Assembly (NCBI RefSeq): GCF_012843265.1
Contig: NZ_JABAIT010000021.1
Coordinates: 1 to 64,000 of the forward strand
Source: Bacillus sp. DNRA2
GTDB lineage: Bacteria; Bacillota; Bacilli; Bacillales; Cytobacillaceae
Direction of reading: 5' to 3'
Length of the DNA stretch: 64,000 nt
Shown here: positions 44,391-53,934 of the stretch, one piece after another
Layout: each line of letters opens with the position of its first letter
How positions within the stretch are numbered: position 1 is the first letter of the stretch
Position numbers and translations under genes: made by a program
Notes under the pieces: generated by a model
The model's input: the letters and a program-made list of their open reading frames with translations, nothing else
The model's database searches: none
What the model was told of the DNA's origin: nothing

Positions 44391-44587
44391 TTATAGGCGG
44401 AGAATTTCCGCCTAAAGTAAAAAGCAGAGGCTAAAATAGACCAAATAAGCGGAGAATTTTCGACTATCAGCTCAAAATAGGACAAAATTTAAAGATTTAA
44501 ATAACATAAACGGAAAAGTTCCGCTTATATTTAAGGAAATATGGGCATTTCCCAATATAAGCGGAAATTCTCCGTCTATTTTTTTAT
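44391..44587. repeat. Cluster of four short palindromic units
   Basis: Four variants of TAAGCGGA-(GAATT or similar)-TCCGCTTA occur at 44394-44414, 44446-44466, 44507-44527 and 44558-44578; units 2 and 4 are imperfect. Units 3 and 4 together form one long hairpin: a perfect 13-bp stem TTCCGCTTATATT / AATATAAGCGGAA (44519-44531, 44554-44566) enclosing GGAAAT / ATTTCC. The cluster sits in the 613-bp gene-free region 44272-44884. Confidence 0.85.
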
Positions 44588-44660
44588 CAAACCTAGCTTC
44601 TATCTTTTTTACCTTCATTTATCCAATAGTTGAGGAGATGTTTTAAGAAGTTGTCAAAAC

Positions 44661-44716
44661 ATAAAAAAGATTGCCACTCACTAAGCTAGATTGAAAAAGC
44701 GTGTGGCAATTCTTCA
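44661..44716 (-). terminator. Second minus-strand hairpin downstream of ylaI
   Basis: AATTGCCAC / GTGGCAAT on the minus strand with a 25-nt loop and TTTTTTATG following. Possible back-up terminator. Confidence 0.5.
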
Positions 44717-44724
44717 GGTTAATA

Positions 44725-44780
44725 GCACCTGGAACGGAAATCAACCAGCCATTTGGCATGATGAAAAATAGAAATAGGTA
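44725..44780 (+). repeat. Dispersed element, copy G (3'-end fragment plus tail)
   Basis: GCACCTGGAACGGAAATCAAC, cut here as GCACCTGGAACGG and AAATCAAC (44725-44745), equals the closing end of long copies. It is followed by the tail shared with copy F (GCCATTT...GCA, AAAAATAGAAATAGGTA). The whole 5' side is missing. Confidence 0.75.
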
Positions 44781-44786
44781 TATGAA

Positions 44787-44823
44787 AAGGGATTTGGAAT
44801 AAACTCATTCCAAATCCCTTTTA
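44787..44823 (-). terminator. Terminator of ylaI
   Basis: A 15-bp stem AAAGGGATTTGGAAT / ATTCCAAATCCCTTT with a short loop (about 6 nt); TTTTC follows on the minus strand. Confidence 0.85.
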
Positions 44824-44884
44824 TCGCGTGAATATCCATTCGCATTTCGATTTTGCTAGCTCCCAGTCGAGAGCGGCCTCCGTT

Positions 44885-45085
44885 TTACCAATTATCATCT
44901 TCAGATACTGGTTTATAGAGCTTAAAGTTGCCTGATGCATGGCGTTGGTTAGTTTTTTCTGTAATCCGCTCTTCGCACGGTTTGCACATATATGTGTGAA
45001 TTGGCCGATTTCGTAATCGTTTTGCCAATGGTGAAAAATCATCAATCGATTCAATTTTATCGCAAATAAAACATTTCACTCTCAT
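44885..45085 (-). CDS. ylaI: YlaI-like zinc-ribbon protein
   Basis: A 66-aa protein with two CxxC pairs (VKCFICDKIES and HTYMCKPCEERI), a zinc-ribbon arrangement. It matches B. subtilis YlaI (DUF2197, 70 aa) in pattern and position. Function unknown. GAGGTGTCAAG precedes the ATG. Confidence 0.86.
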   Translation of the reverse strand: MRVKCFICDKIESIDDFSPLAKRLRNRPIHTYMCKPCEERITEKTNQRHASGNFKLYKPVSEDDNW

Positions 45086-45247
45086 CTTGACACCTCAATT
45101 CTGTTATCAAATCTGGTCTAAGCTACTCTATTTACTACATTATAATATACCATAAAGGATTGGTCGATAATGGCAATAAGTTAATACGTTAAAGTTGATG
45201 AAAAAATGGGATAGTAGTAAGATGATGGTAATTAAGGAGGTAATCAT

Positions 45248-45715
45248 ATGGTAAACCAAGTTGAAGCAAAGTTAATGAAACCATTATTTGATCAGTTGCA
45301 AAGTGAGCGATTTGCCACACTTGCCACAATAGATTTCGAAACAGGCGGTCCGAATGTCAGCGCAATTTCTTGGGTATTAGCTGCAAATGAAGATTCAGTA
45401 TTATTTGCGGTGGATAATCGCTCAAGAATAATCCAAAATATTAATCAAAACAGTAAGGTTGTTTTAAACATCATTGCAAATGAATCAACCTATTCAATTG
45501 CAGGAGATGCGAGTGTTTTACAAGAGAAATTGGAGGGGGTTCCCTTAAAGCTTGCGCTCGTAAGTATAAACATTACTGAAGTAAGAGACGTCATGTTTTA
45601 TGGTTCGAAAATTAGTGTTGAACCACAATATGACAAAACCTATGACAAGGTTGCTGCTGCGAAGTTGGACAAGCAGGTTATGGATGCAATGCGTAGCGCA
45701 ACAAGCGCACGATAA
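45248..45715 (+). CDS. Pyridoxamine 5'-phosphate oxidase-like FMN split-barrel protein
   Basis: A 155-aa protein of the flavin split-barrel superfamily: RFATLATIDFETGGPNVSAISWVL, then LFAVDNRSRIIQNINQNSKVVL and YSIAGDASVL. It may bind FMN, F420-like cofactors or haem; activity cannot be told. TAAGGAGGTAATCAT is nearly ideal as a ribosome site. Monocistronic. Confidence 0.82.
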   Translation: MVNQVEAKLMKPLFDQLQSERFATLATIDFETGGPNVSAISWVLAANEDSVLFAVDNRSRIIQNINQNSKVVLNIIANESTYSIAGDASVLQEKLEGVPLKLALVSINITEVRDVMFYGSKISVEPQYDKTYDKVAAAKLDKQVMDAMRSATSAR

Positions 45716-45717
45716 AA

Positions 45718-45755
45718 AAGAGGCTATCCTAGGTGGATAGTCTCCTTGTGTTTTT
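45718..45755 (+). terminator. Terminator of the split-barrel gene
   Basis: Stem GAGGCTATCC / GGATAGTCTC, then CTTGTGTTTTT. Confidence 0.75.
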
Positions 45756-45811
45756 AATTAAGTATTCATCTAAGTGAACGATATGAATGTCCTGTATGAT
45801 ACGGTTCTTGC

Positions 45812-46408
45812 TTAATCTTTATGGTGTTGTGATTGATCATCTTGCTTTTTTTCAAGTTGCTGGGAATCTTGATTATTCATTTCTTTTTTCGGATTTTCAG
45901 TAGCATTTTTGGCATTCTTTGCCTTCGGCTCAATCATATCAGCAGGAACTTCAGGCATCAGTCGTCCGGATATATCCGATAATTCATTCATAATCCCGGA
46001 TATGGGATTCCCGGCGCGAATATCAGAAGCAATTTCCTTCAGGCGTGCCATCATATCGGGATCAGCAATCACCACTGCTCGGGCACCGTGCGGGTCATTT
46101 TTTAAGCTTTCGGCAACAGAGTATTTGATAGAGCCCACTTGTGATCGATCAATATTTTGATCGACATCAATGCCAACGATTGCATAGTTACCTATCACGA
46201 CAGCGGTTGCATCATGAACATCTGGAACGCTCGTTGCTAGGTCTACTAAGTGTTTTGAAACCGCTTGGCCAGTCTCTCTATCAACTTCCTCAATTGTACT
46301 ATTTTTCACCTTAACTAAATTCTGGCTTTCGTCATTTACGGCTTTATTTTGGGTGCCGCAACCAACAAGCATCATAACCATTACAGTCAGTATAGAAAAC
46401 CTTTTCAT
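45812..46408 (-). CDS. ylaJ: YhcN/YlaJ-family sporulation lipoprotein
   Basis: A 198-aa lipoprotein: lipobox LVGC (Cys about residue 17), a YhcN-like domain (VGIDVDQNIDRSQVGSIKYSVAESLKND, VIADPDMMARLKEI) and a Lys/Gln/His-rich low-complexity C-terminal tail. Family members are found in the inner spore membrane and affect germination or outgrowth. ATG 46408 with GAGAGGTG upstream. Divergent from ylaK. Confidence 0.9.
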   Translation of the reverse strand: MKRFSILTVMVMMLVGCGTQNKAVNDESQNLVKVKNSTIEEVDRETGQAVSKHLVDLATSVPDVHDATAVVIGNYAIVGIDVDQNIDRSQVGSIKYSVAESLKNDPHGARAVVIADPDMMARLKEIASDIRAGNPISGIMNELSDISGRLMPEVPADMIEPKAKNAKNATENPKKEMNNQDSQQLEKKQDDQSQHHKD

Positions 46409-46623
46409 GGAGCACTTCACCTCTCAACCAATTATTGAGTCAGTTCAATTACGATAATGTACCATTCATGATTTTTAAAAATAAATAACTAGTACTGCTT
46501 ACGATTATTGTGCAAAATTTCTTCTATCTTTATGCGGAGAAACATATATTTTATCAAAGTCCCATCTGACAAGCGGTTCGTTCGAGCTGAACGGGTAGAA
46601 CAAGAAGAGCGGGAGGCGTGCGA

Positions 46624-47952
46624 TTGAGTAAAATATACGTTTTAGATACGAATGTCTTGTTACAGGATCCTTACTCCATCTTCTCTTTTGAGGACAATGA
46701 AGTTGTAATACCAGCCGTTGTACTTGAAGAAGTTGACTCGAAAAAGAGATATATGGATGAAATAGGAAGAAATGCAAGACAAGTTTCACGTCTAATTGAC
46801 AGCTTAAGAGAATCAGGTAAGCTGCACGAGAAAATACCTCTAGAAAACGGTGGGAATTTGCGAATTGAGTTAAATCATCGCTCATTCCATCAATTACAAG
46901 AGATTTTTGTTGAAAAAACAAATGACAATCGCATTTTGGCGGTAGCCAAAAATTTATTTTTAGAAGAGCAAACAAAAGAAGATGGACGACCGGTCATTCT
47001 TGTAAGCAAAGATACACTTGTCCGTGTTAAGGCAGACGCAATTGGTCTTTTTGCAGAGGATTTTTTAAGTGATCGAGTCGTTGATTTGGACCATATTTAT
47101 ATGGGGTTTATTGAGAAATTTGTGGATGTAGCCATTATAAGTACGTTTTATGAAAAAAATGAAATTTTGGTTTCGGAGATTTCGAATCAACCGTATTATC
47201 CCCATCAATTTGTCGTTTTAAAGGATGTTCTCGGTGGCTCTGCTTCAGCAGTGGGCATTGTTGATCAGCTGGGGAAAAAAATCAAGAAATTAGTATTCGA
47301 TCACGATCATGTTTGGGGAATTCGTCCACGAAATGTCCAGCAAACAATGGCTATTGAATTACTACTTAGAAAAGATATCTCATTGGTTACGTTGATTGGG
47401 AAAGCTGGAACCGGGAAAACCTTATTGGCTTTAGCCTCTGCGTTATTGCAAACGGAGGATTTGGGATATTATAAGAAAGTATTAGTCGCACGACCAATTG
47501 TTCCGGTCGGTAAAGATTTAGGATTTTTACCAGGCGAAAAACAAGAAAAACTGCGCCCTTGGATGCAGCCAATTTATGATAATTTAGAGTACTTATTCAA
47601 TGCGAAAAAGCCTGGGGAGCTTGATGCTATTTTGGCTGGGATGGGTTCAATAGAGGTTGAAGCACTTACTTATATTCGTGGAAGGAGTATTCCTGATCAA
47701 TATATTATTATCGACGAGGCGCAAAATTTAACGAAGCATGAAGTGAAAACCATCTTAACTCGTGTAGGTGAGGGAAGTAAAATTGTCCTGATGGGAGATC
47801 CAGAACAAATTGATCACCCCTACTTGGATGCATACAACAACGGTCTTACATATGTTGTTGAGAAATTTAAAGAGCAAAAAATTGCGGGTCATGTCAAGTT
47901 AGTCAAAGGTGAGAGATCTAACCTTGCCCAATTGGCGGCAGATCTTCTTTAG
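46624..47952 (+). CDS. ylaK: PIN-domain/PhoH-like ATPase YlaK
   Basis: A 442-aa two-domain protein, the same length as B. subtilis YlaK. The N-terminal PIN nuclease domain (about 1-140) has YVLDTNVLLQD and acidic residues (DNRILAVA); the C-terminal PhoH ATPase domain has Walker A TLIGKAGTGKTLLALA and Walker B YIIIDEAQN. PhoH2-type fusions are RNA helicase/nucleases in other bacteria. TTG 46624 follows GGGAGGCGTGCGA. Confidence 0.93.
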   Translation: MSKIYVLDTNVLLQDPYSIFSFEDNEVVIPAVVLEEVDSKKRYMDEIGRNARQVSRLIDSLRESGKLHEKIPLENGGNLRIELNHRSFHQLQEIFVEKTNDNRILAVAKNLFLEEQTKEDGRPVILVSKDTLVRVKADAIGLFAEDFLSDRVVDLDHIYMGFIEKFVDVAIISTFYEKNEILVSEISNQPYYPHQFVVLKDVLGGSASAVGIVDQLGKKIKKLVFDHDHVWGIRPRNVQQTMAIELLLRKDISLVTLIGKAGTGKTLLALASALLQTEDLGYYKKVLVARPIVPVGKDLGFLPGEKQEKLRPWMQPIYDNLEYLFNAKKPGELDAILAGMGSIEVEALTYIRGRSIPDQYIIIDEAQNLTKHEVKTILTRVGEGSKIVLMGDPEQIDHPYLDAYNNGLTYVVEKFKEQKIAGHVKLVKGERSNLAQLAADLL

Positions 47953-47967
47953 GGTACGAGGGCACAA

Positions 47968-47992
47968 AAATGGGGGGAATCCTCCCCCCTTC
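47968..47992 (-). terminator. Terminator of ylaL
   Basis: Minus-strand stem GGGGGA / TCCCCC with a short loop, then CATTTTTG. Confidence 0.65.
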
Positions 47993-47997
47993 GGCCA

Positions 47998-48501
47998 TCA
48001 GATGACTTGAAATCCCTTAACATTTGTAATTGGCTGGTGCTTATTTGAGCCATCTCCATAATAAATGTGAATAGGTCCATCTTCTTTTAACGGCTTTCCA
48101 TCAATTGAAAAACCAAACAAAAGCTCGTATGCTTCAGATAATGGAATTTCGATCTCACTATCAGCAGTTTGAATGATGAATCTTTGAGAAGTTTCTTCGA
48201 CTTCAGCATTTTTTAAAAATGGCTTAAACGGAATCGCAAAAGTTCCCTTTAATAATTTTTCCTTTTCAAATAAACGACCAGTTGGCTGTGGAGTTGGAGG
48301 TGGCGTAGCACCCTCCTTAATTTCTTTGTCCCACTGCTTTGAAATATCTTTTTTATATTTTGTTAATTCATCCTCTTGATTTTGACGATCTTCAAGAAAA
48401 TAGGTGGTTAAGTCGACTTTACGGTCATCAAAAATCCACACACCTGGATCGATGGTAATTGGAAACTTAACTTTTCCCTTAATTTGTATGATATTTTCCA
48501 T
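47998..48501 (-). CDS. ylaL: YlaL-like hypothetical protein
   Basis: A 167-aa soluble protein with an N-terminal beta-rich segment (IIQIKGKVKFPITIDPGVWIFDD), a Pro-rich linker (TPPPTPQPTG) and a C-terminal domain. The position between ylaK and ylaN and the length suggest YlaL (about 158 aa); function unknown. GAGGAGGACATTTTAA precedes the ATG. The glutaminase gene ylaM, next in B. subtilis, is absent. Confidence 0.7.
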   Translation of the reverse strand: MENIIQIKGKVKFPITIDPGVWIFDDRKVDLTTYFLEDRQNQEDELTKYKKDISKQWDKEIKEGATPPPTPQPTGRLFEKEKLLKGTFAIPFKPFLKNAEVEETSQRFIIQTADSEIEIPLSEAYELLFGFSIDGKPLKEDGPIHIYYGDGSNKHQPITNVKGFQVI

Positions 48502-48698
48502 TTAAAATGTCCTCCTCAGCTTGCCATTAGTATTCAGTATATCGATAATTCAGATAAATGTCATTTTATTGCTACGCTTCATTAGCTAGAGGTTTATATT
48601 ATTAAAATGGTTACTATCGTTTTTTGTTGCAATTTGTCTTTGAAAACGTTAAAATTTAAAGAAGTATAGGTAATCGCTCGGAAACGGGGGGATCAATG

Positions 48699-48980
48699 TT
48701 GGCGTCAGAAATGGTCGTCGATCATCGAGAAAAAGCAAATGCCTTATTAAAGGCGGACGCTGATAAGATATTAAAGCTTATTAAGGTGCAAATGGACAAC
48801 CTTACAATGCCTCAATGCCCACTATATGAAGAGGTCTTGGATACACAAATGTTTGGATTGTCCCGCGAGATAGATTTCGCAGTCCGATTGGGCCTTGTCG
48901 ATGATAAAGTAGGTAAAGATATAATAGATCAACTGGAACGAGAGCTTTCCTCATTGCACGAAGCTTCTCAAAAAAAATAG
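48699..48980 (+). CDS. ylaN: YlaN (UPF0358), iron-homeostasis protein
   Basis: A 93-aa helical protein nearly identical to B. subtilis Yla[14 protein letters not shown], then the strongly conserved [21 protein letters not shown]. YlaN has recently been linked to iron homeostasis and antagonism of Fur in B. subtilis and S. aureus. TTG 48699 is chosen: the spacing to GGGGGG is better than that of the ATG one codon before, and it gives the MASEMV start seen elsewhere. Own terminator. Confidence 0.92.
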   Translation: MASEMVVDHREKANALLKADADKILKLIKVQMDNLTMPQCPLYEEVLDTQMFGLSREIDFAVRLGLVDDKVGKDIIDQLERELSSLHEASQKK

Positions 48981-48984
48981 TCAA

Positions 48985-49022
48985 ATAAAACTCAAACAAC
49001 ATCAATTGTTTGAGTTTTTTTG
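48985..49022 (+). terminator. Terminator of ylaN
   Basis: Stem AAAACTCAAACAA / TTGTTTGAGTTTT, 8-nt loop, T-run. Confidence 0.92.
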
Positions 49023-49213
49023 TTTATTTTTCCATAAAATAATTTTGGAATAATAAAAATAAAATAAAAATTTCGATGACAAATATGATAATAAGTATAG
49101 GAACTCTTGAGTTCTTATGCTAAAATAATTCTATCTTTTCTTCCTCCTAAAGCAGGATATCGAGTAGAATGATAGAATAACTAAAACAACCTAGAAGATG
49201 AGGAAGAGGTTGA

Positions 49214-50422
49214 ATGCTAAAAAAAATCATAAAATCATATGATTATTCATTAATTATTGTTTTGGTGCTGTTGTCTTTATTTGGGTTAGTTATGATTTAT
49301 AGTTCAAGCATGGTTTCTGCTGTACAGCGTTATGACGTCAGCAGTGATTTCTTTTACCAAAAACAAAAGCTTCATTTAATTGCAGGCTTGTTTGTCTTTG
49401 TGTTTATGTCCATCTTTCCCTATAAAATCATGAAAAGTAACAAAATCCTAGGTATTATTGTTGTTGGCTCTCTAGTGATGCTTTCTGCGCTGTTCATTTT
49501 TGGACATGTTGCCGGAAATGCACAAAGCTGGTTCCAGCTCGGAAGCAGAAGTATTCAGCCTTCTGAATTTGTTAAAATAGGCGTTATCATTTATTTATCC
49601 GCTGTTTATGCCAAAAAACAATCCTATATTAATGAATTTAATCATGGGGTTGTACCACCTGTTATTTATCTTGTATTCGTCTGTGTGTTGGTTGCGGTGC
49701 AGCCTGATTTTGGCACAGCAGCAATTATTTTTTCGATTGCAGCGATGATAATTATTGCTTCTGGGATGAATATTAAAAATATCATGAAGCTCATTCTTAT
49801 CGGTGCTGTGTTGGTATTACCTTTTGTCCTCGTATTACAGGATGAAATATTTTCAGAAACGAGATTAAGCCGTTTTGAGGCTTTTAATGATCCTTTTAGT
49901 GATGAGCAAGGCTCTGGATATCAGCTTGTGAATTCATTCCTCGCGCTTGGCTCCGGGGGGGTAAATGGATTGGGGCTTGGTCAAAGTGTCCAAAAACTCG
50001 GTTATTTACCAGAATCCCATACGGATTTTATTATGGCTGTAATTGCTGAGGAACTTGGTGTTTGGGGAGTAGCGTTTGTTATTCTCTCATTAGGATTTGT
50101 TGTCTTAAAGGGAATTTACACAGCGCTTAAGTGTAAGGACCCATTTGGAACCCTGCTCGCTGTCGGGATTTCTAGCATGATTGGAATCCAATCGTTCACC
50201 AATCTTGCGGGTATTTCCGGATTGATTCCATTAACAGGTGTTCCGCTGCCATTTGTAAGCTACGGGGGTTCTTCAATTTTACAACTCTCATTTGCAATGG
50301 GGATATTAGTCAATGTATCAATGTTCGTAAATTACGAACAAAAATATAAACATAAGGAAAGTGAAAAACAGTCGAGTCTTTCAAAAAAGAATATCACTGG
50401 AACAATCAATTTTCCTTCATGA
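49214..50422 (+). CDS. ftsW: Peptidoglycan glycosyltransferase FtsW (YlaO)
   Basis: A 402-aa SEDS-family polytopic membrane protein, about ten membrane helices, that polymerises lipid II at the division septum. Signature regions GSRSIQPSEFVKIG, the long extracellular loop, and PLPFVSYGGSSILQLSFAMG at the C terminus. The same length and place (upstream of pycA) as B. subtilis FtsW. GAGGAAGAGGTTGA precedes the ATG. Confidence 0.95.
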   Translation: MLKKIIKSYDYSLIIVLVLLSLFGLVMIYSSSMVSAVQRYDVSSDFFYQKQKLHLIAGLFVFVFMSIFPYKIMKSNKILGIIVVGSLVMLSALFIFGHVAGNAQSWFQLGSRSIQPSEFVKIGVIIYLSAVYAKKQSYINEFNHGVVPPVIYLVFVCVLVAVQPDFGTAAIIFSIAAMIIIASGMNIKNIMKLILIGAVLVLPFVLVLQDEIFSETRLSRFEAFNDPFSDEQGSGYQLVNSFLALGSGGVNGLGLGQSVQKLGYLPESHTDFIMAVIAEELGVWGVAFVILSLGFVVLKGIYTALKCKDPFGTLLAVGISSMIGIQSFTNLAGISGLIPLTGVPLPFVSYGGSSILQLSFAMGILVNVSMFVNYEQKYKHKESEKQSSLSKKNITGTINFPS

Positions 50423-50452
50423 GCGCGAGGGGTAACTCCCTTCGCGCTTTTG
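50421..50452 (+). terminator. Terminator of ftsW
   Basis: Stem AGCGCGA / TCGCGCT extended by GGG / CCC, loop around GTAACT, then TTTTG. Confidence 0.7.
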
Positions 50453-50483
50453 TAAAATACAGAAAAATGGAGTGATTCGAAAA

Positions 50484-53400
50484 ATGCAGCAACGTATTAC
50501 TAAAGTATTGGTTGCCAATCGTGGCGAGATTGCAATCAGGGTTTTCCGGGCTTGTAATGAATTAAATATTCGAACTGTTGCGATTTATTCAAAAGAAGAT
50601 TCGAGTGCTTACCATCGTTACAAAGCTGATGAAGCTTACTTAATCGGTGAAGGCAAAAAGCCGATTGATGCTTACTTAGACATCGATGGAATCATTGCCA
50701 TTGCCAAACATAGCGAGGTTGATGCGATTCATCCTGGTTATGGTTTCTTGTCTGAAAATATTGACTTTGCTCGTCGTTGTGAAGAGGAAGGGATTATCTT
50801 TATCGGTCCAGAATCAAGACATCTTGATATGTTTGGTGATAAGGTGAAGGCTCGTTCTCAAGCAGAACTTGCCAATATCCCGATTATCCCAGGGAGCGAC
50901 GGTCCAGTTAAAGATGTAACTGAAGTGAGTGAATTTGGAGAAAAGCATGGTTTCCCAATCATTATTAAAGCTGCTTTAGGCGGCGGCGGACGCGGTATGC
51001 GGATCGTTAATGACAAGGATGAGGTTCAGGAAGCTTATTCACGCGCTAAATCAGAAGCAAAAGCTGCTTTCGGTAGTGATGAAGTTTATGTGGAAAAATT
51101 AATATTAAATCCAAAACATATTGAAGTACAGATTCTTGGTGACCAGCACCAAAATATTGTTCATTTATATGAGCGTGATTGCTCTGTGCAAAGACGCCAT
51201 CAAAAGGTCGTTGAGGTTGCACCTAGTGTCAATGTTCCAAATGATTTGCGCGAAAGAATTTGTCAGGCTGCGGTCCAGTTAATGGAAAATGTGGACTACG
51301 TAAATGCTGGGACAGTGGAATTTTTAGTAGCAGGAGACGATTTCTACTTTATTGAAGTTAATCCTCGTATTCAGGTCGAGCACACTGTGACTGAAATGAT
51401 TACTGGTGTTGATATTGTCATTTCTCAAATCCTTATTGCTGAAGGACACCCATTACACGGTGATGTTGTTGGAATTCCACAGCAAGGTGATATTAAAGTA
51501 CATGGTTATGCCATTCAATCTCGTGTTACGACAGAAGATCCATTAAATAATTTTATGCCTGATACCGGAAAAATAATGGCATATCGTTCTGGAGGCGGAT
51601 TTGGTGTTCGTTTAGATGCAGGGAATGCTTTCACAGGTTCTGTCATTACACCTTACTATGACTCATTATTAGTAAAATTAACAACCTTTGGTCCGTCGTT
51701 TGAGTTAGCTGCAGCTAAAATGATCCGTAACCTTAGAGAATTCCGGATTCGTGGTATTAAAACGAACATTCCATTCCTTGAGAATGTGGTGAAGCATCCA
51801 AAATTCCAAAAAGGTGAGTACGATACTTCATTTATCGATACCACTCCAGAATTGTTTGAGTTTACACCAAGTAAAGACCGCGGTACAAAGATGCTTTCCT
51901 ATATTGCTAACGTTACTGTTAATGGGTTCCCGGGAATCGAAAAGAAAAAGCAGCCGGTATTTGATAAACCAAGGACTCCTAAGTTGAATTTTGATTTCGA
52001 CTATAAAAATGGCACAAAGCAAATCCTTGATGCCGAAGGTCCAGAAGGCGTTGTTAATTGGATCAAAAAGCAAAATAATGTATTGCTTACAGATACAACA
52101 TTCCGCGATGCCCATCAGTCATTATTAGCAACTCGTGTTCGCTCAACAGATATTAAACATATCGCTGAGCCAACAGCGAAACTTTTGCCAGAAATGTTTT
52201 CGTTTGAAATGTGGGGCGGGGCAACTTTTGATGTAGCTTATCGTTTCTTAAATGAAGATCCTTGGATTAGATTAAAGGAATTACGAAAAGAAATTCCGAA
52301 CGTTATGTTCCAAATGTTATTACGTGCATCCAATGCAGTCGGATATAAGAACTATCCAGATAATGTAATCCGTGAATTCGTAAAGAAATCAGCTGAGACT
52401 GGTATTGATGTATTTAGAATATTCGATAGTTTAAACTGGGTCCGTGGTATGGAAGTGGCGATTGATGCTGTACGCCAACAAGGAAAAATTGCCGAAGCTG
52501 CCATTTGTTATACCGGTGACATCGATGACCCAACAAGAACGAAGTATACCATTCAGTACTATAAAGAGCTTGCGAAGGAACTGGAGCTACAAGGTGCACA
52601 TGTTCTTGGGATTAAAGATATGGCTGGCTTATTAAAGCCGCAGGCAGCTTACCGTCTTATTTCTGAATTAAAGGAAACGATTAATATTCCTATTCATCTT
52701 CACACTCATGATACAAGTGGAAATGGAATTTACACTTATGCTCGTGCGATTGAAGCTGGCGTCGATATCGTAGATGTGGCTTTAAGTACCATGGCAGGTT
52801 TAACTTCTCAGCCAAGCGCTAACACACTTTACTATGCGCTTGAAGGTACTGAGCGTAAGCCTCAAGTAAACATTGAAGCGCTAGAGCAGTTATCTCATTA
52901 TTGGGAAGATGTACGAAAGTTTTACAGTGATTTTGAGTCAGGAATGATGGCACCACACACTGAGGTGTATCAACATGAGATGCCTGGAGGTCAATACAGC
53001 AACCTTCAACAGCAAGCGAAGGGTGTGGGGTTAGGCGATCAATGGGATGATGTGAAACGTATGTATGCCCGTGTAAACCAAATGTTTGGGGATGTAGTTA
53101 AAGTAACTCCATCTTCAAAAATAGTAGGTGATATGGCATTATTTATGGTTCAAAATGATTTGTCAGAAGAAGATGTCCTTACAAAGGGTGCTGTACTAGA
53201 CTTTCCAGATTCAGTTGTGGAGTTCTTTGAAGGTTATTTGGGCCAGCCGTATGGTGGTTTCCCTGAAGAGCTACAAAAGGTGATATTGAAAGACAAAATG
53301 CCAATTACGGTTCGACCTGGTGAACTCCTTGAGCCGGTTGATTTTACAGCGTTAAAGCAGAAAGTATCAGCAGAAATTGGTAGAGCTGCAAGTGATGTTG

Positions 53401-53924
53401 ATGTACTTTCTTATGCTCTTTATCCGAAAGTATTTGTTGATTATACAAAGAAACTCGATATGTTTGGTGATATCTCTGTCCTTGACACGCCAACCTTCTT
53501 CTATGGTCTTCGTCTTGGAGAAGAAATTGAGGTTGAAATTGAAAAAGGTAAAACATTAATTGTTAAACTTGTATCAATTGGTCAAGCTCAGGCTGATGGA
53601 ACTAGAATTGTCTACTTTGAATTAAACGGACAACCACGTGAAATTGTTGTCAAAGACGAAAGTATTAAAACAACCGTTGTCGCTAAAATTAAGGCCGATT
53701 CAAGTAATGAAAGTCATATTGCTGCAACAATGCCGGGTACGGTCATTAAGGTTGTAGTTGAAAAAGGTGAAAAAGTAAATCGTGGTGATCATTTAATCAT
53801 TACCGAAGCAATGAAAATGGAAACGACTGTTCAAGCACCGTTTACAGGTGTCATTAAGGATATTTACGTAAAAAATGGTGAAGCGATTCAAACTGGAGAT
53901 TTACTAATTGAACTTGTGAAATAA
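50484..53924 (+). CDS. pycA: Pyruvate carboxylase
   Basis: A 1146-aa single-chain biotin enzyme that makes oxaloacetate from pyruvate. Domains: biotin carboxylase (1-450; NRGEIAIR, GGGGRGMR, EVNPRIQVEH), carboxyltransferase barrel (about 530-800; TTFRDAHQSLLATR, FEMWGGATFDVA), allosteric/tetramerisation region, and C-terminal biotin carrier with the biotinyl Lys in EAMKMETT (about 1111). B. subtilis DarB stimulates it; in Listeria c-di-AMP inhibits it directly. Start at ATG 50484, after TGGAGTGATTCGAAAA. Confidence 0.98.
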   Translation: MQQRITKVLVANRGEIAIRVFRACNELNIRTVAIYSKEDSSAYHRYKADEAYLIGEGKKPIDAYLDIDGIIAIAKHSEVDAIHPGYGFLSENIDFARRCEEEGIIFIGPESRHLDMFGDKVKARSQAELANIPIIPGSDGPVKDVTEVSEFGEKHGFPIIIKAALGGGGRGMRIVNDKDEVQEAYSRAKSEAKAAFGSDEVYVEKLILNPKHIEVQILGDQHQNIVHLYERDCSVQRRHQKVVEVAPSVNVPNDLRERICQAAVQLMENVDYVNAGTVEFLVAGDDFYFIEVNPRIQVEHTVTEMITGVDIVISQILIAEGHPLHGDVVGIPQQGDIKVHGYAIQSRVTTEDPLNNFMPDTGKIMAYRSGGGFGVRLDAGNAFTGSVITPYYDSLLVKLTTFGPSFELAAAKMIRNLREFRIRGIKTNIPFLENVVKHPKFQKGEYDTSFIDTTPELFEFTPSKDRGTKMLSYIANVTVNGFPGIEKKKQPVFDKPRTPKLNFDFDYKNGTKQILDAEGPEGVVNWIKKQNNVLLTDTTFRDAHQSLLATRVRSTDIKHIAEPTAKLLPEMFSFEMWGGATFDVAYRFLNEDPWIRLKELRKEIPNVMFQMLLRASNAVGYKNYPDNVIREFVKKSAETGIDVFRIFDSLNWVRGMEVAIDAVRQQGKIAEAAICYTGDIDDPTRTKYTIQYYKELAKELELQGAHVLGIKDMAGLLKPQAAYRLISELKETINIPIHLHTHDTSGNGIYTYARAIEAGVDIVDVALSTMAGLTSQPSANTLYYALEGTERKPQVNIEALEQLSHYWEDVRKFYSDFESGMMAPHTEVYQHEMPGGQYSNLQQQAKGVGLGDQWDDVKRMYARVNQMFGDVVKVTPSSKIVGDMALFMVQNDLSEEDVLTKGAVLDFPDSVVEFFEGYLGQPYGGFPEELQKVILKDKMPITVRPGELLEPVDFTALKQKVSAEIGRAASDVDVLSYALYPKVFVDYTKKLDMFGDISVLDTPTFFYGLRLGEEIEVEIEKGKTLIVKLVSIGQAQADGTRIVYFELNGQPREIVVKDESIKTTVVAKIKADSSNESHIAATMPGTVIKVVVEKGEKVNRGDHLIITEAMKMETTVQAPFTGVIKDIYVKNGEAIQTGDLLIELVK

Positions 53925-53934
53925 ATGAAAAAAC

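Noticed and set aside
44821-45054. 77-codon minus-strand frame overlapping ylaI
   Set aside because: The overlapping YlaI frame has a recognised zinc motif and a proper ribosome site; this one is a shifted frame of it without its own.
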